This document shows, piece after piece, positions 1-8,821 of a DNA stretch of 64,000 nt. This DNA is from an uncultured Pelagibacteraceae bacterium (lineage in GTDB: Bacteria > Pseudomonadota > Alphaproteobacteria > Pelagibacterales > Pelagibacteraceae). Location of the stretch: the NCBI GenBank assembly GCA_902623395.1, contig CACNTN010000001.1, positions 107,323-171,322 of the forward strand, in the 5' to 3' direction. Within the stretch, counting starts at the first letter, position 1. Every line of letters starts with the position of its first letter. The notes under the pieces were generated by a model. It had not been told where the DNA came from. It saw only the letters and a program-made list of their open reading frames with translations, and ran no database searches. The position numbers and the translations under genes were made by a program.

Positions 1-591
1 GACAATAGCATCAGAAACGTCGTCTACCAAAATAGGTTGAAATTTATAATTTATTCCAACAATTGGAATAATAGGTAGCATACTTAATTTTGAAAAAAGA
101 TTTGTAAAATTATCCTCAGTCCCACAAACTACGCTTGGTCTAATAATCACAGTTTTTTTAAAATTGTTTAAAGCTTTTAGTTCTCCTTGATATTTTGATT
201 TTTGGTAAAGTGATTTTGAATTTTCATTAGCTCCTATTGCAGATACATGAATAAATTTTTTTACATCCGATTCTGAGCAAATTTTAGCTACAGCTTCTGG
301 TATGTCCGTATGGATATTGTAAAATTTTTGTTTTCTGGTTTCGTAAAGAATTCCAATTAAATTGATTACAATATCGGAATTTTTAATAGCATCTTTTAAT
401 TCAGAAAAATTATCAGATTTCCAATCAACTAATTCTACCGCACCAGGAGTAGCTTGAGTTTTTAAGTATCCTTTTTCATAGGGTTTTCTTGTTGATATGA
501 TGCATCTGTAGTTTTTCTTGGTCAAATTTCGAACAAGATATCTCCCTATAAAACCTCCACCACCTAAAATTGTGCAAATTTGATTTTTCAT
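1..591 (-). CDS. NDUFA9-like NAD(P)-binding Rossmann protein (3' end outside window)
   Basis: The reverse strand reads from an ATG at 589-591 through 197 codons to the window edge without a stop. The N-terminus carries a glycine-rich Rossmann motif, GGGGFIGR, near residues 9-16. A later HVSAIGANENSKSLYQKSKYQGE stretch, quoted here only as the family's S...YxxxK-type region, follows around residues 113-136. This is the layout of the atypical short-chain dehydrogenase/epimerase family that includes the complex I accessory subunit NDUFA9 and its alphaproteobacterial relatives. The bacterial proteins are thought to bind NAD(P)H, but their exact role is unclear. It starts 18 bases from the divergent RNase D gene. 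The missing C-terminus prevents a firmer subfamily call. Confidence 0.75.
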   Translation of the reverse strand, partial: MKNQICTILGGGGFIGRYLVRNLTKKNYRCIISTRKPYEKGYLKTQATPGAVELVDWKSDNFSELKDAIKNSDIVINLIGILYETRKQKFYNIHTDIPEAVAKICSESDVKKFIHVSAIGANENSKSLYQKSKYQGELKALNNFKKTVIIRPSVVCGTEDNFTNLFSKLSMLPIIPIVGINYKFQPILVDDVSDAIV

Positions 592-609
592 GGTATTTAA
601 CACTTATAT

Positions 610-1233
610 ATGAAAATAACTAAGTTTAAAGAGGACATAACTTCTGAAATTGCTAACTCGTTTAAAAATAGTATTGCAATAGATACAGAAGCAACTGGCC
701 TTCAGATACCAGAAAGAGATAAGTTAAGCTTAATTCAAATTTGTGATGAAAATGGAAATGTTTATATAATCCAGCCTAATAAAAATAATTATAAAGCACC
801 TAATTTAGTTTCAGTTTTAGAAAATGACAAAATTTTAAAAATCGGTCATTATTTAAGATTTGATAAAAACTCATTAGAATTTTTTTTAGATTGCAAAATC
901 AAAAATATTTTTGATACCAAAATAGCATCAAAAATTGTGAGGACTTATACAGATAGTCATGGTCTTAAAAACCTTGTTCAAGAATTTTGTAATAAAACTT
1001 TGGATAAAAGGTATGGAAGCAGTGATTGGAATAAAGATATTGATGATTTAACAGACAAACAACTTGAATATGCTGCTAATGATGTAATTTTCTTACATAG
1101 AATAAAAAAAGAGTTAGAAAAAATGCTTATACGAGAAAAAAGAACAGATATTTTTAAAAAATGCCTGGAGTTTTTAGACACGAGGGTAACTTTAGATCAA
1201 AACGGATTTAAGTTTGATATTTTTGAACATTAA
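610..1233 (+). CDS. rnd: Ribonuclease D-like 3'-5' exonuclease
   Basis: The 207-residue protein is a single DEDDy exonuclease domain. Visible motifs are IDTEATG (D25, E27), the ExoII region GHYLRFDKNSL (D85) and the ExoIII pattern Y154-A-A-N-D158. RNase D trims 3' ends of structured RNAs such as tRNA precursors. The protein is much shorter than E. coli RNase D (about 375 aa) because the C-terminal HRDC domains are absent; such short forms are common in alphaproteobacteria. It is the first gene of the long plus-strand run, and its stop codon overlaps the kdsD start by one base. Family assignment is firm; RNA substrate is inferred. Confidence 0.85.
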   Translation: MKITKFKEDITSEIANSFKNSIAIDTEATGLQIPERDKLSLIQICDENGNVYIIQPNKNNYKAPNLVSVLENDKILKIGHYLRFDKNSLEFFLDCKIKNIFDTKIASKIVRTYTDSHGLKNLVQEFCNKTLDKRYGSSDWNKDIDDLTDKQLEYAANDVIFLHRIKKELEKMLIREKRTDIFKKCLEFLDTRVTLDQNGFKFDIFEH

Positions 1234-2210
1234 TGATGAAAAAAAATTATATAGAGTTAGCAAAAAAAGCTGCAAATATTCAGATAAATGAATTAAAAAA
1301 AGTTAAAAAAGTTTTTAATAATTCTTTTGCAAAAGCTGTGGATCTGATTTTAAACTGTAAAGGTAAAGTAATTTTTGCAGGAATTGGAAAATCAGGATTA
1401 ATTGCAAGAAAAGTTTCAGCTACATTTTCAAGTGTAGGTATTCCAAGTTTTTTTTGCCACCCCTCAGAGGCATTACATGGAGACTTAGGTCAAATTGAAA
1501 AAAAAGATATCCTTATAATTTTTTCTTATTCAGGTAATACTTCTGAACTCACTAATATGTTAAAATACGCAAATCGTTATAGAATTAAAATTATTGGAGT
1601 TGCGTCTAAATCAGATAGTATTCTACTTAAAGCTAGCGATATCAAAATTAATCTTCCGAAAGTAAAAGAGTCAGATATTACTGGAATGGTGCCGACATCA
1701 AGTACCTCAATATCTTTATTGATTGGTGATTGTTTAGCAACAACGGTAATGCAACAAAAAAAATTTTCTAAAGATAAGTTTAAAATATTTCATCCTGGAG
1801 GGAACATCGGAAATTCTTTATTACTCGCAAAAGATATTATGGTCGTAGGTGGTAAGATGCCTGTAATTAATTATAACAAAAGTTTTAAGGAAGCTCTAAA
1901 GATTATGAATCAAAAAAAACTAGGTATTGTAGTAATTATAAAAAATAAGTTTATTAAAGGAATGCTAACAGATGGTGATCTCAGAAGAGAACTAAAAAGA
2001 ATTAGTAATAAAGAAAGTTTAAATAAGTATATGAGTAAAAGCCCGTACTCAGTTAATATTAATATGCCTGCTTCAAAAGCCTTAGCTATTATGAATGAAA
2101 AAAAGATTACAAGTTTACTAGTAGTAAGTGATAAAGACTTAAATAAGAAGAACAAAAAACTTTTAGGAATTATACATATTCATTCTTTATTACAAAATGG
2201 AATAAAATGA
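1233..2210 (+). CDS. kdsD: Arabinose-5-phosphate isomerase (KpsF/GutQ family)
   Basis: This 325-aa protein interconverts D-ribulose 5-phosphate and D-arabinose 5-phosphate, the first step toward the Kdo sugar of lipopolysaccharide. An N-terminal SIS domain (about residues 35-185) contains GIGKSGLIARK at 50-60 and the FSYSGNTSEL sugar-phosphate loop near residue 97. Two CBS domains follow, roughly 200-260 and 270-322. Length and order match the family. The context, next to lptC and lptB, supports an LPS role. The ORF opens with two adjacent ATG codons and overlaps the upstream stop by one base, suggesting translational coupling. Confidence is high. Confidence 0.92.
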   Translation: MMKKNYIELAKKAANIQINELKKVKKVFNNSFAKAVDLILNCKGKVIFAGIGKSGLIARKVSATFSSVGIPSFFCHPSEALHGDLGQIEKKDILIIFSYSGNTSELTNMLKYANRYRIKIIGVASKSDSILLKASDIKINLPKVKESDITGMVPTSSTSISLLIGDCLATTVMQQKKFSKDKFKIFHPGGNIGNSLLLAKDIMVVGGKMPVINYNKSFKEALKIMNQKKLGIVVIIKNKFIKGMLTDGDLRRELKRISNKESLNKYMSKSPYSVNINMPASKALAIMNEKKITSLLVVSDKDLNKKNKKLLGIIHIHSLLQNGIK

Positions 2211-2812
2211 TTATAAGAAAAAATAAAATTAAATTAATTCAATTTTTTCTACTATTTGTTGCAATATCTTTAATTTTATTCACTTACTCAAAGTTAAGAA
2301 TTACTTCATCAGAAAAAATACTTTCGAAGGAAACTAAAGCTGTTATTGATGAAAAACTTAAAAATAGAGACGAATCTGGTGATACTTTTTTCAATGTAAA
2401 ATATTCTGGTATAGATTTAAATGGCAATAGATACACATTAAATGCTGAGGAGGCTAATAATGATAAATTTGATAATGAATTAGTAAATTTAAAATATGTT
2501 AAAGCAGTTTTTTATTTTAAAAATGATAAAACTTTATATGTTTCATCAAACTATGGATTGTATAACAATAAAACCTTAGATATAATTTTCAACGAGAAAG
2601 TTGTAGGCGAATATGAAGGAAGTGAGTTGTTTGCTGGAAAAGCAGAATATTATAATTCTAAAAATTTTCTAATTATATCAGAAAATGTTAGAATGAAAGA
2701 TATTAGAGGAACAATATTGGCTGAAAAGTTAATATTTGATATTAAAAAAAATAAATTAAATATTAGTTCTTCTGATGATAAAAAAATTAATGCTAATATA
2801 AATTATAAATGA
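2207..2812 (+). CDS. lptC: LptC-like LPS export protein
   Basis: A 201-aa protein with one N-terminal membrane anchor (about residues 12-30) followed by a periplasmic beta-rich region, as expected for LptC. LptC sits on the inner-membrane LptBFG complex and passes lipopolysaccharide to LptA. The call rests on architecture plus position directly between kdsD and lptB, because LptC sequences are poorly conserved. It overlaps kdsD by 4 bases and lptB by 4 bases. In most alphaproteobacteria lptA lies between lptC and lptB; here it is missing. The C-terminal half could carry an OstA-like fold, but I cannot tell from sequence alone. Confidence 0.75.
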   Translation: MIIRKNKIKLIQFFLLFVAISLILFTYSKLRITSSEKILSKETKAVIDEKLKNRDESGDTFFNVKYSGIDLNGNRYTLNAEEANNDKFDNELVNLKYVKAVFYFKNDKTLYVSSNYGLYNNKTLDIIFNEKVVGEYEGSELFAGKAEYYNSKNFLIISENVRMKDIRGTILAEKLIFDIKKNKLNISSSDDKKINANINYK

Positions 2813-3564
2813 AAAAAACTTTTAGGATTTTAAAATTTAAAAAAGATAAACCAATTTTTGAGATTAAAGATATAAATAAATCATTTGACGGGAGACCTGT
2901 ACTTAAAAAACTTTCATTAAGAGTTTTTCCTGGCGAATGTGTAGGTATATTAGGTCCGAATGGCTGTGGAAAAACAACTTTATTTTCCATGTGTATTGGA
3001 GAGCAAAAAATTGATGGAGGTAAAATTTATCTTAACGGTAATGCTATAGAAACTATTCCAACTCATTTACGTGCAAAAGAGGGTTTAGGATACTTACCTC
3101 AACAGAGAAGTGTTTTTAATATGACTGTCTATGACAATGTGATGGGTATTGCGCAAATTTCAATAAAAGGTGCTCAAGAGCAAAAAAGTATCACAGAAAA
3201 AATTTTAGATGAGTTTAACTTACAACATCTAAGAAGTTTAAGTGCTTCTGTTTTATCCGGTGGTGAAGTAAAAAGATTAATGATGGCTAGAGTGATGATA
3301 AATAAACCGAAAATAGTTTTACTTGATGAACCGCTAGCAGCTTTGGATCCACTAGTTATTCAAGATATTCAAAAATATATAATGAAAATTCAGTCCAGCG
3401 GAACTGCAATTTTGATAACAGACCATAATGTTAAAAATTTATTCGATATAACAGATCGTAGTTACGTTCTTGGAGAAAATACTGTAATTGCTGAAGGTAC
3501 ATCAAGAGAATTACTCAAGTCAACAAAAGCCATTAAGCACTATTTTGGAAATAATTTTTCCTAA
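2809..3564 (+). CDS. lptB: LPS export ABC transporter ATP-binding protein
   Basis: This 251-aa ATPase powers lipopolysaccharide extraction from the inner membrane with LptF and LptG. It has Walker A GPNGCGKTT (residues 49-57), a Q-loop near YLPQQRSVF, signature LSGGEVKR, Walker B VLLDEPLAALD and a switch histidine in TDHNVK. The YLPQQRSVFNMTV segment and short regulatory tail are typical for LptB rather than generic ABC ATPases. An N-terminal extension of about 16 basic residues precedes the domain. It overlaps lptC by four bases and lies 5 bases before aroA. The rpoN gene that often follows lptB is not present. Confidence 0.93.
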   Translation: MKKTFRILKFKKDKPIFEIKDINKSFDGRPVLKKLSLRVFPGECVGILGPNGCGKTTLFSMCIGEQKIDGGKIYLNGNAIETIPTHLRAKEGLGYLPQQRSVFNMTVYDNVMGIAQISIKGAQEQKSITEKILDEFNLQHLRSLSASVLSGGEVKRLMMARVMINKPKIVLLDEPLAALDPLVIQDIQKYIMKIQSSGTAILITDHNVKNLFDITDRSYVLGENTVIAEGTSRELLKSTKAIKHYFGNNFS

Positions 3565-3569
3565 AACAA

Positions 3570-4913
3570 ATGCTGCAGAAAAGTTTTAATGTTATTATTA
3601 ACCAAAAAATTTCTAATTTTAAAAAATCTATAATAGTTGATGCTGACAAGTCTACCTCTATAAGAATATTATTGATTGGAGCAATAAGTGAGGGCATTTC
3701 ATCTGTTGAAAATATTTTAGAGTCAGATGATGTCTTGTCTGCTATAAAATGTTTAAGAAAATTAGGTGTAAAAATCGTTAAAAGAAATAATTTACACTAC
3801 ATTTATGGAAAAGGCCTTGGTTCACTTGTAGCTAAAAAGAATATTTCATTAGATTTTGGTAACTCTGGTACACTTGCGAGATTATTAATGGGTTTGCTAT
3901 CAACTAATCCAGATATTAATTTAAGCTTAACTGGTGATAATTCTTTAAAAAAAAGGAGTATGAAAAAATTAATTTTACTCATGTCAGAATTTGGAGCAAC
4001 ATTTAAACCTAGCAAAAAGTTTAATTTTCCTTTCAGAATTATATCTTCTAAATTCCCGATAGGAATTGATTATGAGTCAGGCGTTTCAGCTCAATTAAAG
4101 AGTGCTGTTATTTTTGCTGGATTAAATTCTTTTGGAGTTACAAAAATTTTGGAAAAAAAGAAAAGCAGAGATCACACAGAAAACATGTTATTAAAAAATA
4201 ATGAAGTAATTAAAATTATAAATAAGAAAAATAAATTAATTATAATAAATGGAAAAAGAAAATTAAATTCGTTAAAAATAAGTGTTCCAGGCGACCCATC
4301 ATCTGGAGCATTTTTCTCCGCTTTAACAATTCTTAAAAAGAATTCATCTATGAAAATTACAAATATAGGCCTAAACCCAACTAGAATTGGATTTTATAAA
4401 TTATTGAAAAAGCATGGAGCAAAGATTAATTTCAAAAATATTAAGCAAAGCAATAATGAATTATATGGTGATATTCATGTAAAATATTCCAATTTGAAAC
4501 CAATTAAAGCCTCTAAAGATTATTATGTAAATTCTACAGATGAATATCCAATACTGTTTGTGATTGCTGCACTTACAAAGGGAGTTTCAAAATTTAAAGG
4601 AATAGGTGATTTAGTTAATAAAGAAAGTAATAGAATACTAGAGATGCAAAAAATTCTTAGTCAAGTAGGTATTAAAAGCGTATCTACAAAAGATGAATTA
4701 AAAATTTTTGGAAAAGAATTTATAGACCCAAGTAAAAAAAAAATAATTGTTAAAAATTTAGGTGACCATAGAATTTGTATGTCTGCATTTGTTTTATCTG
4801 TTTTGACAGGAGTAAAAGCGAAAATAAATAGTTTTGAAACCGTTTTTACATCATCGCCATCATTTTTAAAAATTATGAAAAATATTGGAGCCAAATTTGA
4901 AATACAAAAGTAG
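3570..4913 (+). CDS. aroA: 3-phosphoshikimate 1-carboxyvinyltransferase (EPSP synthase)
   Basis: AroA joins shikimate 3-phosphate and phosphoenolpyruvate in the chorismate pathway. The 447-aa protein keeps the DKSTSIR segment near the N-terminus (Lys, Ser and Arg of the substrate site), GNSGTLARLL, SAQLKSA, SRDHTENML, VPGDPSS, TDEYPI and GDHR. Two positions differ from the usual pattern: the RPM motif reads KKRSM, placing Ser where Pro101 of the E. coli enzyme sits, and the KE(S/T)DR motif reads KESNR. The catalytic Lys/Asp/Glu set seems otherwise present. It overlaps the cmk start. The biochemical identity is strong; inhibitor behaviour is unknown. Confidence 0.92.
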   Translation: MLQKSFNVIINQKISNFKKSIIVDADKSTSIRILLIGAISEGISSVENILESDDVLSAIKCLRKLGVKIVKRNNLHYIYGKGLGSLVAKKNISLDFGNSGTLARLLMGLLSTNPDINLSLTGDNSLKKRSMKKLILLMSEFGATFKPSKKFNFPFRIISSKFPIGIDYESGVSAQLKSAVIFAGLNSFGVTKILEKKKSRDHTENMLLKNNEVIKIINKKNKLIIINGKRKLNSLKISVPGDPSSGAFFSALTILKKNSSMKITNIGLNPTRIGFYKLLKKHGAKINFKNIKQSNNELYGDIHVKYSNLKPIKASKDYYVNSTDEYPILFVIAALTKGVSKFKGIGDLVNKESNRILEMQKILSQVGIKSVSTKDELKIFGKEFIDPSKKKIIVKNLGDHRICMSAFVLSVLTGVKAKINSFETVFTSSPSFLKIMKNIGAKFEIQK

Positions 4914-5553
4914 TTCAATTCAAATTTCTTGTGATGGAGGCGCCGCAACTGGAAAATCTACTGGTGCAAAGATGATTTCAAAAAAATATAATTTAAAATT
5001 TTTATCTTCGGGCCTTCTATATAGATATGCAAGTTATTTACTGATAAAATATAAACCAAAAAATAAAATAATTTTTTTAAAAAAAAAATTTAAAGTTTTA
5101 AACTATAAAAAGCTTAATTATATAAATTTACATACTCCCAAAATATCAGAATTTAGTTCTATAATTGCAAAAGATAATAGGGTAAGGAATATTTTAAAAA
5201 ATTTTCAAGTTAAATTTTCTATTAAGAATAAAAATTGCTGTATAGAAGGCAGAGATATATCAACAAAAATACTACCAAATTCTGATATAAAATTTTTTTT
5301 TAAATGCAATCTTAAAATAGCGGCATCAAGAAGATATCTAGAATTAAAAAAATACAATCCTAAAACAAATTTAAAAGATGTCAAAAAAGCCCTTAGAATA
5401 AGAAATATTTTAGATACGAAAAGAAAATACTCCCCTTTACTTAAACATCGAAATTCGATAGAAATCGACACCGGAAAATTAAGTAAATCAGCGGTTTTAT
5501 CTAAAATGTCCCGGTTCGTTGATAAAGTTTTAAAACAAAAATATGAAGGCTGA
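4897..5553 (+). CDS. cmk: Cytidylate kinase
   Basis: Cmk phosphorylates CMP and dCMP with ATP. A P-loop, GGAATGKST, lies near residues 14-22, the substrate-binding EGRDIST segment near the middle, and RNILDTKRKYSPL near the C-terminus, as in bacterial Cmk. I chose the TTG at 4897 because GGAG at 4887-4890 gives a 6-base Shine-Dalgarno spacing; an upstream in-frame TTG at 4885 would add four residues. Either start lies inside the 3' end of aroA. The product is about 218 aa and very Lys-rich. The order aroA-cmk-rpsA is a classical proteobacterial arrangement. Confidence 0.88.
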   Translation: MKYKSSSIQISCDGGAATGKSTGAKMISKKYNLKFLSSGLLYRYASYLLIKYKPKNKIIFLKKKFKVLNYKKLNYINLHTPKISEFSSIIAKDNRVRNILKNFQVKFSIKNKNCCIEGRDISTKILPNSDIKFFFKCNLKIAASRRYLELKKYNPKTNLKDVKKALRIRNILDTKRKYSPLLKHRNSIEIDTGKLSKSAVLSKMSRFVDKVLKQKYEG

Positions 5554-7264
5554 ACAAAATTTAAAAGAAACATCTCCTCTTCAAAAAGAGTTCCAAAATT
5601 TATTGGATCAAGATTTCAAAGATAGAAAACTTAAAGAAAACGAAATTATTAACGCTACAATTACTGAAATTACCAAAAATTTTGTGGTAGTCGATTGCAA
5701 AGCAAAAATGGAAGGGATGATTCCAATTGATGAATTCAAAGAAAACGATGAATTAACTAAAATAAAAGTTGGTTCTAAAATAGAGGTCTATCTTGAAAGA
5801 ATAGAGAGTTTCAAAGGAGAAATAATAGTATCAAGAGAAAAAGCAAAAAAATTAAAAGCCTGGAAAAAAATGGAGAAGGTTTTTGAAACTAAAGAGGAGA
5901 TGACTGGATACATTACTGGCAAAGTCAAAGGTGGCTTTATTGCTAATGTGGAAGGCCTACCTTGTTTTATGCCATCATCTCAAATTGATGTAAGACCTCT
6001 TAAAAAAATAGATCATCTGTTAAACACACCTGTAAAAGTTATTGCTACAAGACTAGATAAAAGTAGAGGAAACGTTTGTGTTTCAAGACGAGCAGTCCTA
6101 GAAAAAAATAAAAACGCAGAAATTTCCCAAGCATTAAAAAATATAAATGAAGGAGATATTATTAACGATGCTATCGTTAAAGCTACTACAGATTGGGGCA
6201 TTTTTTTAGACATTAATGGAATTGATGCCTTGCTACATGTCTCCGACTTAAGCCACGGAAGAGTTAAAAAACCTGGTGACTTAGTTTCAATTGGACAAAA
6301 ATTAAAAGTTAAAATAACAAAAATTGATAATAAGACGAACAGAGTGTCTGCTTCGGTTAAAGCATTAACTGAGGATCCATATGAAAATATTGAGAAAAAA
6401 TATAAGATTGGTGAGATATATAGCGGCGTAGTTACAAAGATAATGGACTATGGCTGTTTTGTAAAAATAGAAGATGGTATAGAGGGGTTGATACATAATT
6501 CAGAATTAGACTGGACTAATAGAAACATTAAACCTAGTAAAATTTTATCTGTATCACAAAATATAAAATTTAAAATTTCAAATATTGATAAAGAAGCTAA
6601 GAGGATTTCACTATCTTATAAAGCTACGTTGGATAATCCTTGGGATAAAATAAAAGATAAAATTGGACAAGAAACAAAAATAAAAATTTTAAATATAACT
6701 GATAAAGCAATATTCGGTGAGCTTAATGAATTAAAACTTTCTGGAATGTTGCATTATAAAGAAATTTCATATCAGGAAAATCCTGAAGATCTAAAAAAAT
6801 ACAAAAAGAACGATGTTATCAAAGTAAAAATAATAGAAATTAAAGATGATAAAATAAGATTTTCTATTAGGGCTCTAGAAAAAGATCCTCTCGACTGGTT
6901 TAAAGATAACAAAAGAAAAGTTGGAGATGTCATAACAACAAGAGTTCATGAAGTTTTAAAAACTGGAGTGAAAGTATCTGTAGATAAAGAAAAAAAATTA
7001 ATTGTGTTAATTAAAAAAACAGATTTAGCTAAAGAAACATCTGATGCAAGACCTGAGGTATTTTCACCCGGTAACGCTCTTGACGCAAAAATTACTGAAC
7101 TAGATCTAGAGAAAAGAAGAGTAAGATTAAGTGTTAAAGCTGCGCAAATAGATGAAGAAAAATCATTAATTGCTAAATTTGGTGAGGGTGCCACTAAATC
7201 AGGTGCTACACTTAAAGGTATTTTTGAAAAAGCAATTGGAAAAAAAAATAAAAAAGAAAAATAA
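5543..7264 (+). CDS. rpsA: 30S ribosomal protein S1
   Basis: The 573-aa protein is a tandem series of S1/OB-fold RNA-binding repeats; about six can be followed by recurring patterns such as GxVxxxxxxGxFV, GLxHxSEL and the alanine/serine-rich SxKAL linkers. S1 binds mRNA leaders on the 30S subunit and helps initiate translation of weakly structured messages, which suits a genome where few starts have clear Shine-Dalgarno sites. Length is close to the E. coli protein (557 aa). The Lys-rich tail is probably lineage-specific. It overlaps cmk by 11 bases and is followed immediately by ihfB. Confidence 0.95.
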   Translation: MKAEQNLKETSPLQKEFQNLLDQDFKDRKLKENEIINATITEITKNFVVVDCKAKMEGMIPIDEFKENDELTKIKVGSKIEVYLERIESFKGEIIVSREKAKKLKAWKKMEKVFETKEEMTGYITGKVKGGFIANVEGLPCFMPSSQIDVRPLKKIDHLLNTPVKVIATRLDKSRGNVCVSRRAVLEKNKNAEISQALKNINEGDIINDAIVKATTDWGIFLDINGIDALLHVSDLSHGRVKKPGDLVSIGQKLKVKITKIDNKTNRVSASVKALTEDPYENIEKKYKIGEIYSGVVTKIMDYGCFVKIEDGIEGLIHNSELDWTNRNIKPSKILSVSQNIKFKISNIDKEAKRISLSYKATLDNPWDKIKDKIGQETKIKILNITDKAIFGELNELKLSGMLHYKEISYQENPEDLKKYKKNDVIKVKIIEIKDDKIRFSIRALEKDPLDWFKDNKRKVGDVITTRVHEVLKTGVKVSVDKEKKLIVLIKKTDLAKETSDARPEVFSPGNALDAKITELDLEKRRVRLSVKAAQIDEEKSLIAKFGEGATKSGATLKGIFEKAIGKKNKKEK

Positions 7265-7546
7265 TTGTCTCGTAAAAAGCTAATAAATCAGCTTAAAGAA
7301 AAAAACCCCCAACTTAATCAATCTCAAATAGAAACTATTCTAGATACATTCTCTGAGAGTGTTTTTAGGGCTTTAAAAAATAATAATTCAGTAGAAATAA
7401 GAGGGTTAGGTAAATGGTATTTAAAAAAATTGAAAGAAAATTTTAATGCAAGAAATCCCTCTACTAACGAGTTAATTTATAAGCCTGAACGTGTTAAGGT
7501 CAGGTTTAGAGCTTCGAAAAATTTGAAAAAAATCATAAATGAGTAA
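7265..7546 (+). CDS. ihfB: Integration host factor beta-like (HU/IHF family) protein
   Basis: A 93-aa nucleoid protein of the HU/IHF family. The helical N-terminus (KKLINQLKEKNPQLN) is followed by the beta-arm region with RNPSTNE and the family-typical C-terminal pattern KVRFRASKNLKK. The Arg-Asn-Pro tip that intercalates into DNA is present. Location right after rpsA is the standard place for ihfB. The start is a TTG at 7265, directly after the rpsA stop, with no evident Shine-Dalgarno, so coupling to rpsA termination is likely. It overlaps pyrF by 8 bases. An HU-like rather than strict IHF beta role cannot be excluded. Confidence 0.88.
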   Translation: MSRKKLINQLKEKNPQLNQSQIETILDTFSESVFRALKNNNSVEIRGLGKWYLKKLKENFNARNPSTNELIYKPERVKVRFRASKNLKKIINE

Positions 7547-8204
7547 AATTAAAAAAATATTTATAGCGTGCGACACTACTAACCCAAAAAAGGTAAGAAA
7601 AATTATTAACCAATCAAGAACAAATAAAATTATAATAGGTTACAAATTTGGTCTAGAATTTATGAATTCTAAACAGGGAAGACAATTTATCTCTAAGCTG
7701 AGGAATAAAATTATTTTTGTTGATTTAAAATTAAATGACACTGTTAATACTATGGTTTCAACAGTAAAAGCTTTGCGAGATTTGAAAATAAATTATCTTA
7801 CAGTTCATATTTCTTCAGGTTTAGCATCTTTAAAAGCAGTTAAAAAAATTTCAGGAAAAATGAAAATTGTAGGTGTAACAACTTTAACATCATTAAATAA
7901 TAAAGATTTGAAATTAATTGGATATAATAGATCTATAAAAAATTTAGTAGCTCACCAAGCTAAACTCGCAAAAAAAGTATCTTTAGATGCTTTGGTTTGC
8001 AGTCCATATGAAGTAAGCACTGTGAGAAAAATTTTCAAAAAGGAAATAATCACTCCTGGTGTTCAAATTGGTAAAAAAAATTATGATCAAAAACGTTCTA
8101 TGGAAGCTAAAAAAGTTAAATCTGATTGGTTAGTAATAGGACGTGCAATTACTCGTGGTAATATTAAAAAAAATATACAAAATCTTACAAAAAAATTAAA
8201 ATAA
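7539..8204 (+). CDS. pyrF: Orotidine 5'-phosphate decarboxylase
   Basis: PyrF converts OMP to UMP. The 221-aa TIM-barrel protein has the catalytic Asp-Lys-Asp triad in VDLKLNDT, the VCSPYE strand, TPGVQ and the phosphate-binding DQKR...VIGRAIT ending. Two spots deviate from common forms: the usual DLKFHDIPNT reads DLKLNDTVNT and the PGIRP loop reads PGVQI. The triad itself is intact, so decarboxylase activity is likely. It overlaps ihfB by 8 bases and shares one base with trpF. Linkage of pyrF to trpFBA occurs in other alphaproteobacteria. Confidence 0.88.
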   Translation: MSKIKKIFIACDTTNPKKVRKIINQSRTNKIIIGYKFGLEFMNSKQGRQFISKLRNKIIFVDLKLNDTVNTMVSTVKALRDLKINYLTVHISSGLASLKAVKKISGKMKIVGVTTLTSLNNKDLKLIGYNRSIKNLVAHQAKLAKKVSLDALVCSPYEVSTVRKIFKKEIITPGVQIGKKNYDQKRSMEAKKVKSDWLVIGRAITRGNIKKNIQNLTKKLK

Positions 8205-8821
8205 TGAAAATAAAAATTTGTGGTTTAAATCCAACCAGAGATGTTCAATTATGTATTGATCTCAAGATAAATTATTTAGGATTTGTATTTTATGAAAAAT
8301 CTCCTCGTAATTTAAATATAAGAGATATTGAAGTTCTTTCTAGTTACAAAAGAGAAAATTCTGCATTTGTCGCGGTAACAGTAAACCCAAGTGATGCTTT
8401 TATCAAAAAAAATCTTAAAGGCAATTTTGACTTTATTCAGTTACACGGAACAGAAACAAAAGAAAGAGTAACGGAAATTAAGAATATGGGTTTTAAAATT
8501 ATAAAAGCGATTAAGGTTAAAAAGGAAATAAATATAGATGAGTATAAAAAATTTAATAATGCTGATATAATATTATTTGATACGCCAGGTATGGAAAAAT
8601 CTTTGGAATTTCCGAAAAATCTTATTGCTAAACTTCCTTTGGGAGAAAAATATGCTCTAGCAGGTTCAATCTCAGAAGATAATATAGCAAAAATTAATAA
8701 ATTAGGGGTTAATTTTTTTGATTTATCATCTAGTTTAGAAAGTCAATTAGGTTACAAAGATCATCTTAAAATTAAAAGATTTGTAAATAAAATAAATGAA
8801 ATTAAAAATAAAAAAAAATAA
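8204..8821 (+). CDS. trpF: Phosphoribosylanthranilate isomerase
   Basis: TrpF performs the Amadori rearrangement of phosphoribosylanthranilate in tryptophan synthesis. The 205-aa protein starts with KICG (catalytic Cys), has FYEKSPR, FIQLHG and the catalytic Asp in ILFD. The phosphate-binding loops are unusual: the common LAGGL reads LAGSI and the common SSGVE reads SSSLE, and the GGTG loop after the catalytic Asp reads PGMEKS. The catalytic pair is retained. The position directly before trpB and trpA supports the call. Whether the altered loops change substrate preference cannot be judged from sequence. Confidence 0.83.
   Translation: MKIKICGLNPTRDVQLCIDLKINYLGFVFYEKSPRNLNIRDIEVLSSYKRENSAFVAVTVNPSDAFIKKNLKGNFDFIQLHGTETKERVTEIKNMGFKIIKAIKVKKEINIDEYKKFNNADIILFDTPGMEKSLEFPKNLIAKLPLGEKYALAGSISEDNIAKINKLGVNFFDLSSSLESQLGYKDHLKIKRFVNKINEIKNKKK

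Noticed and set aside
978-1181. Minus-strand ORF inside the RNase D gene
   Set aside because: It is a shadow of a well-supported plus-strand gene with no family motifs or start context.
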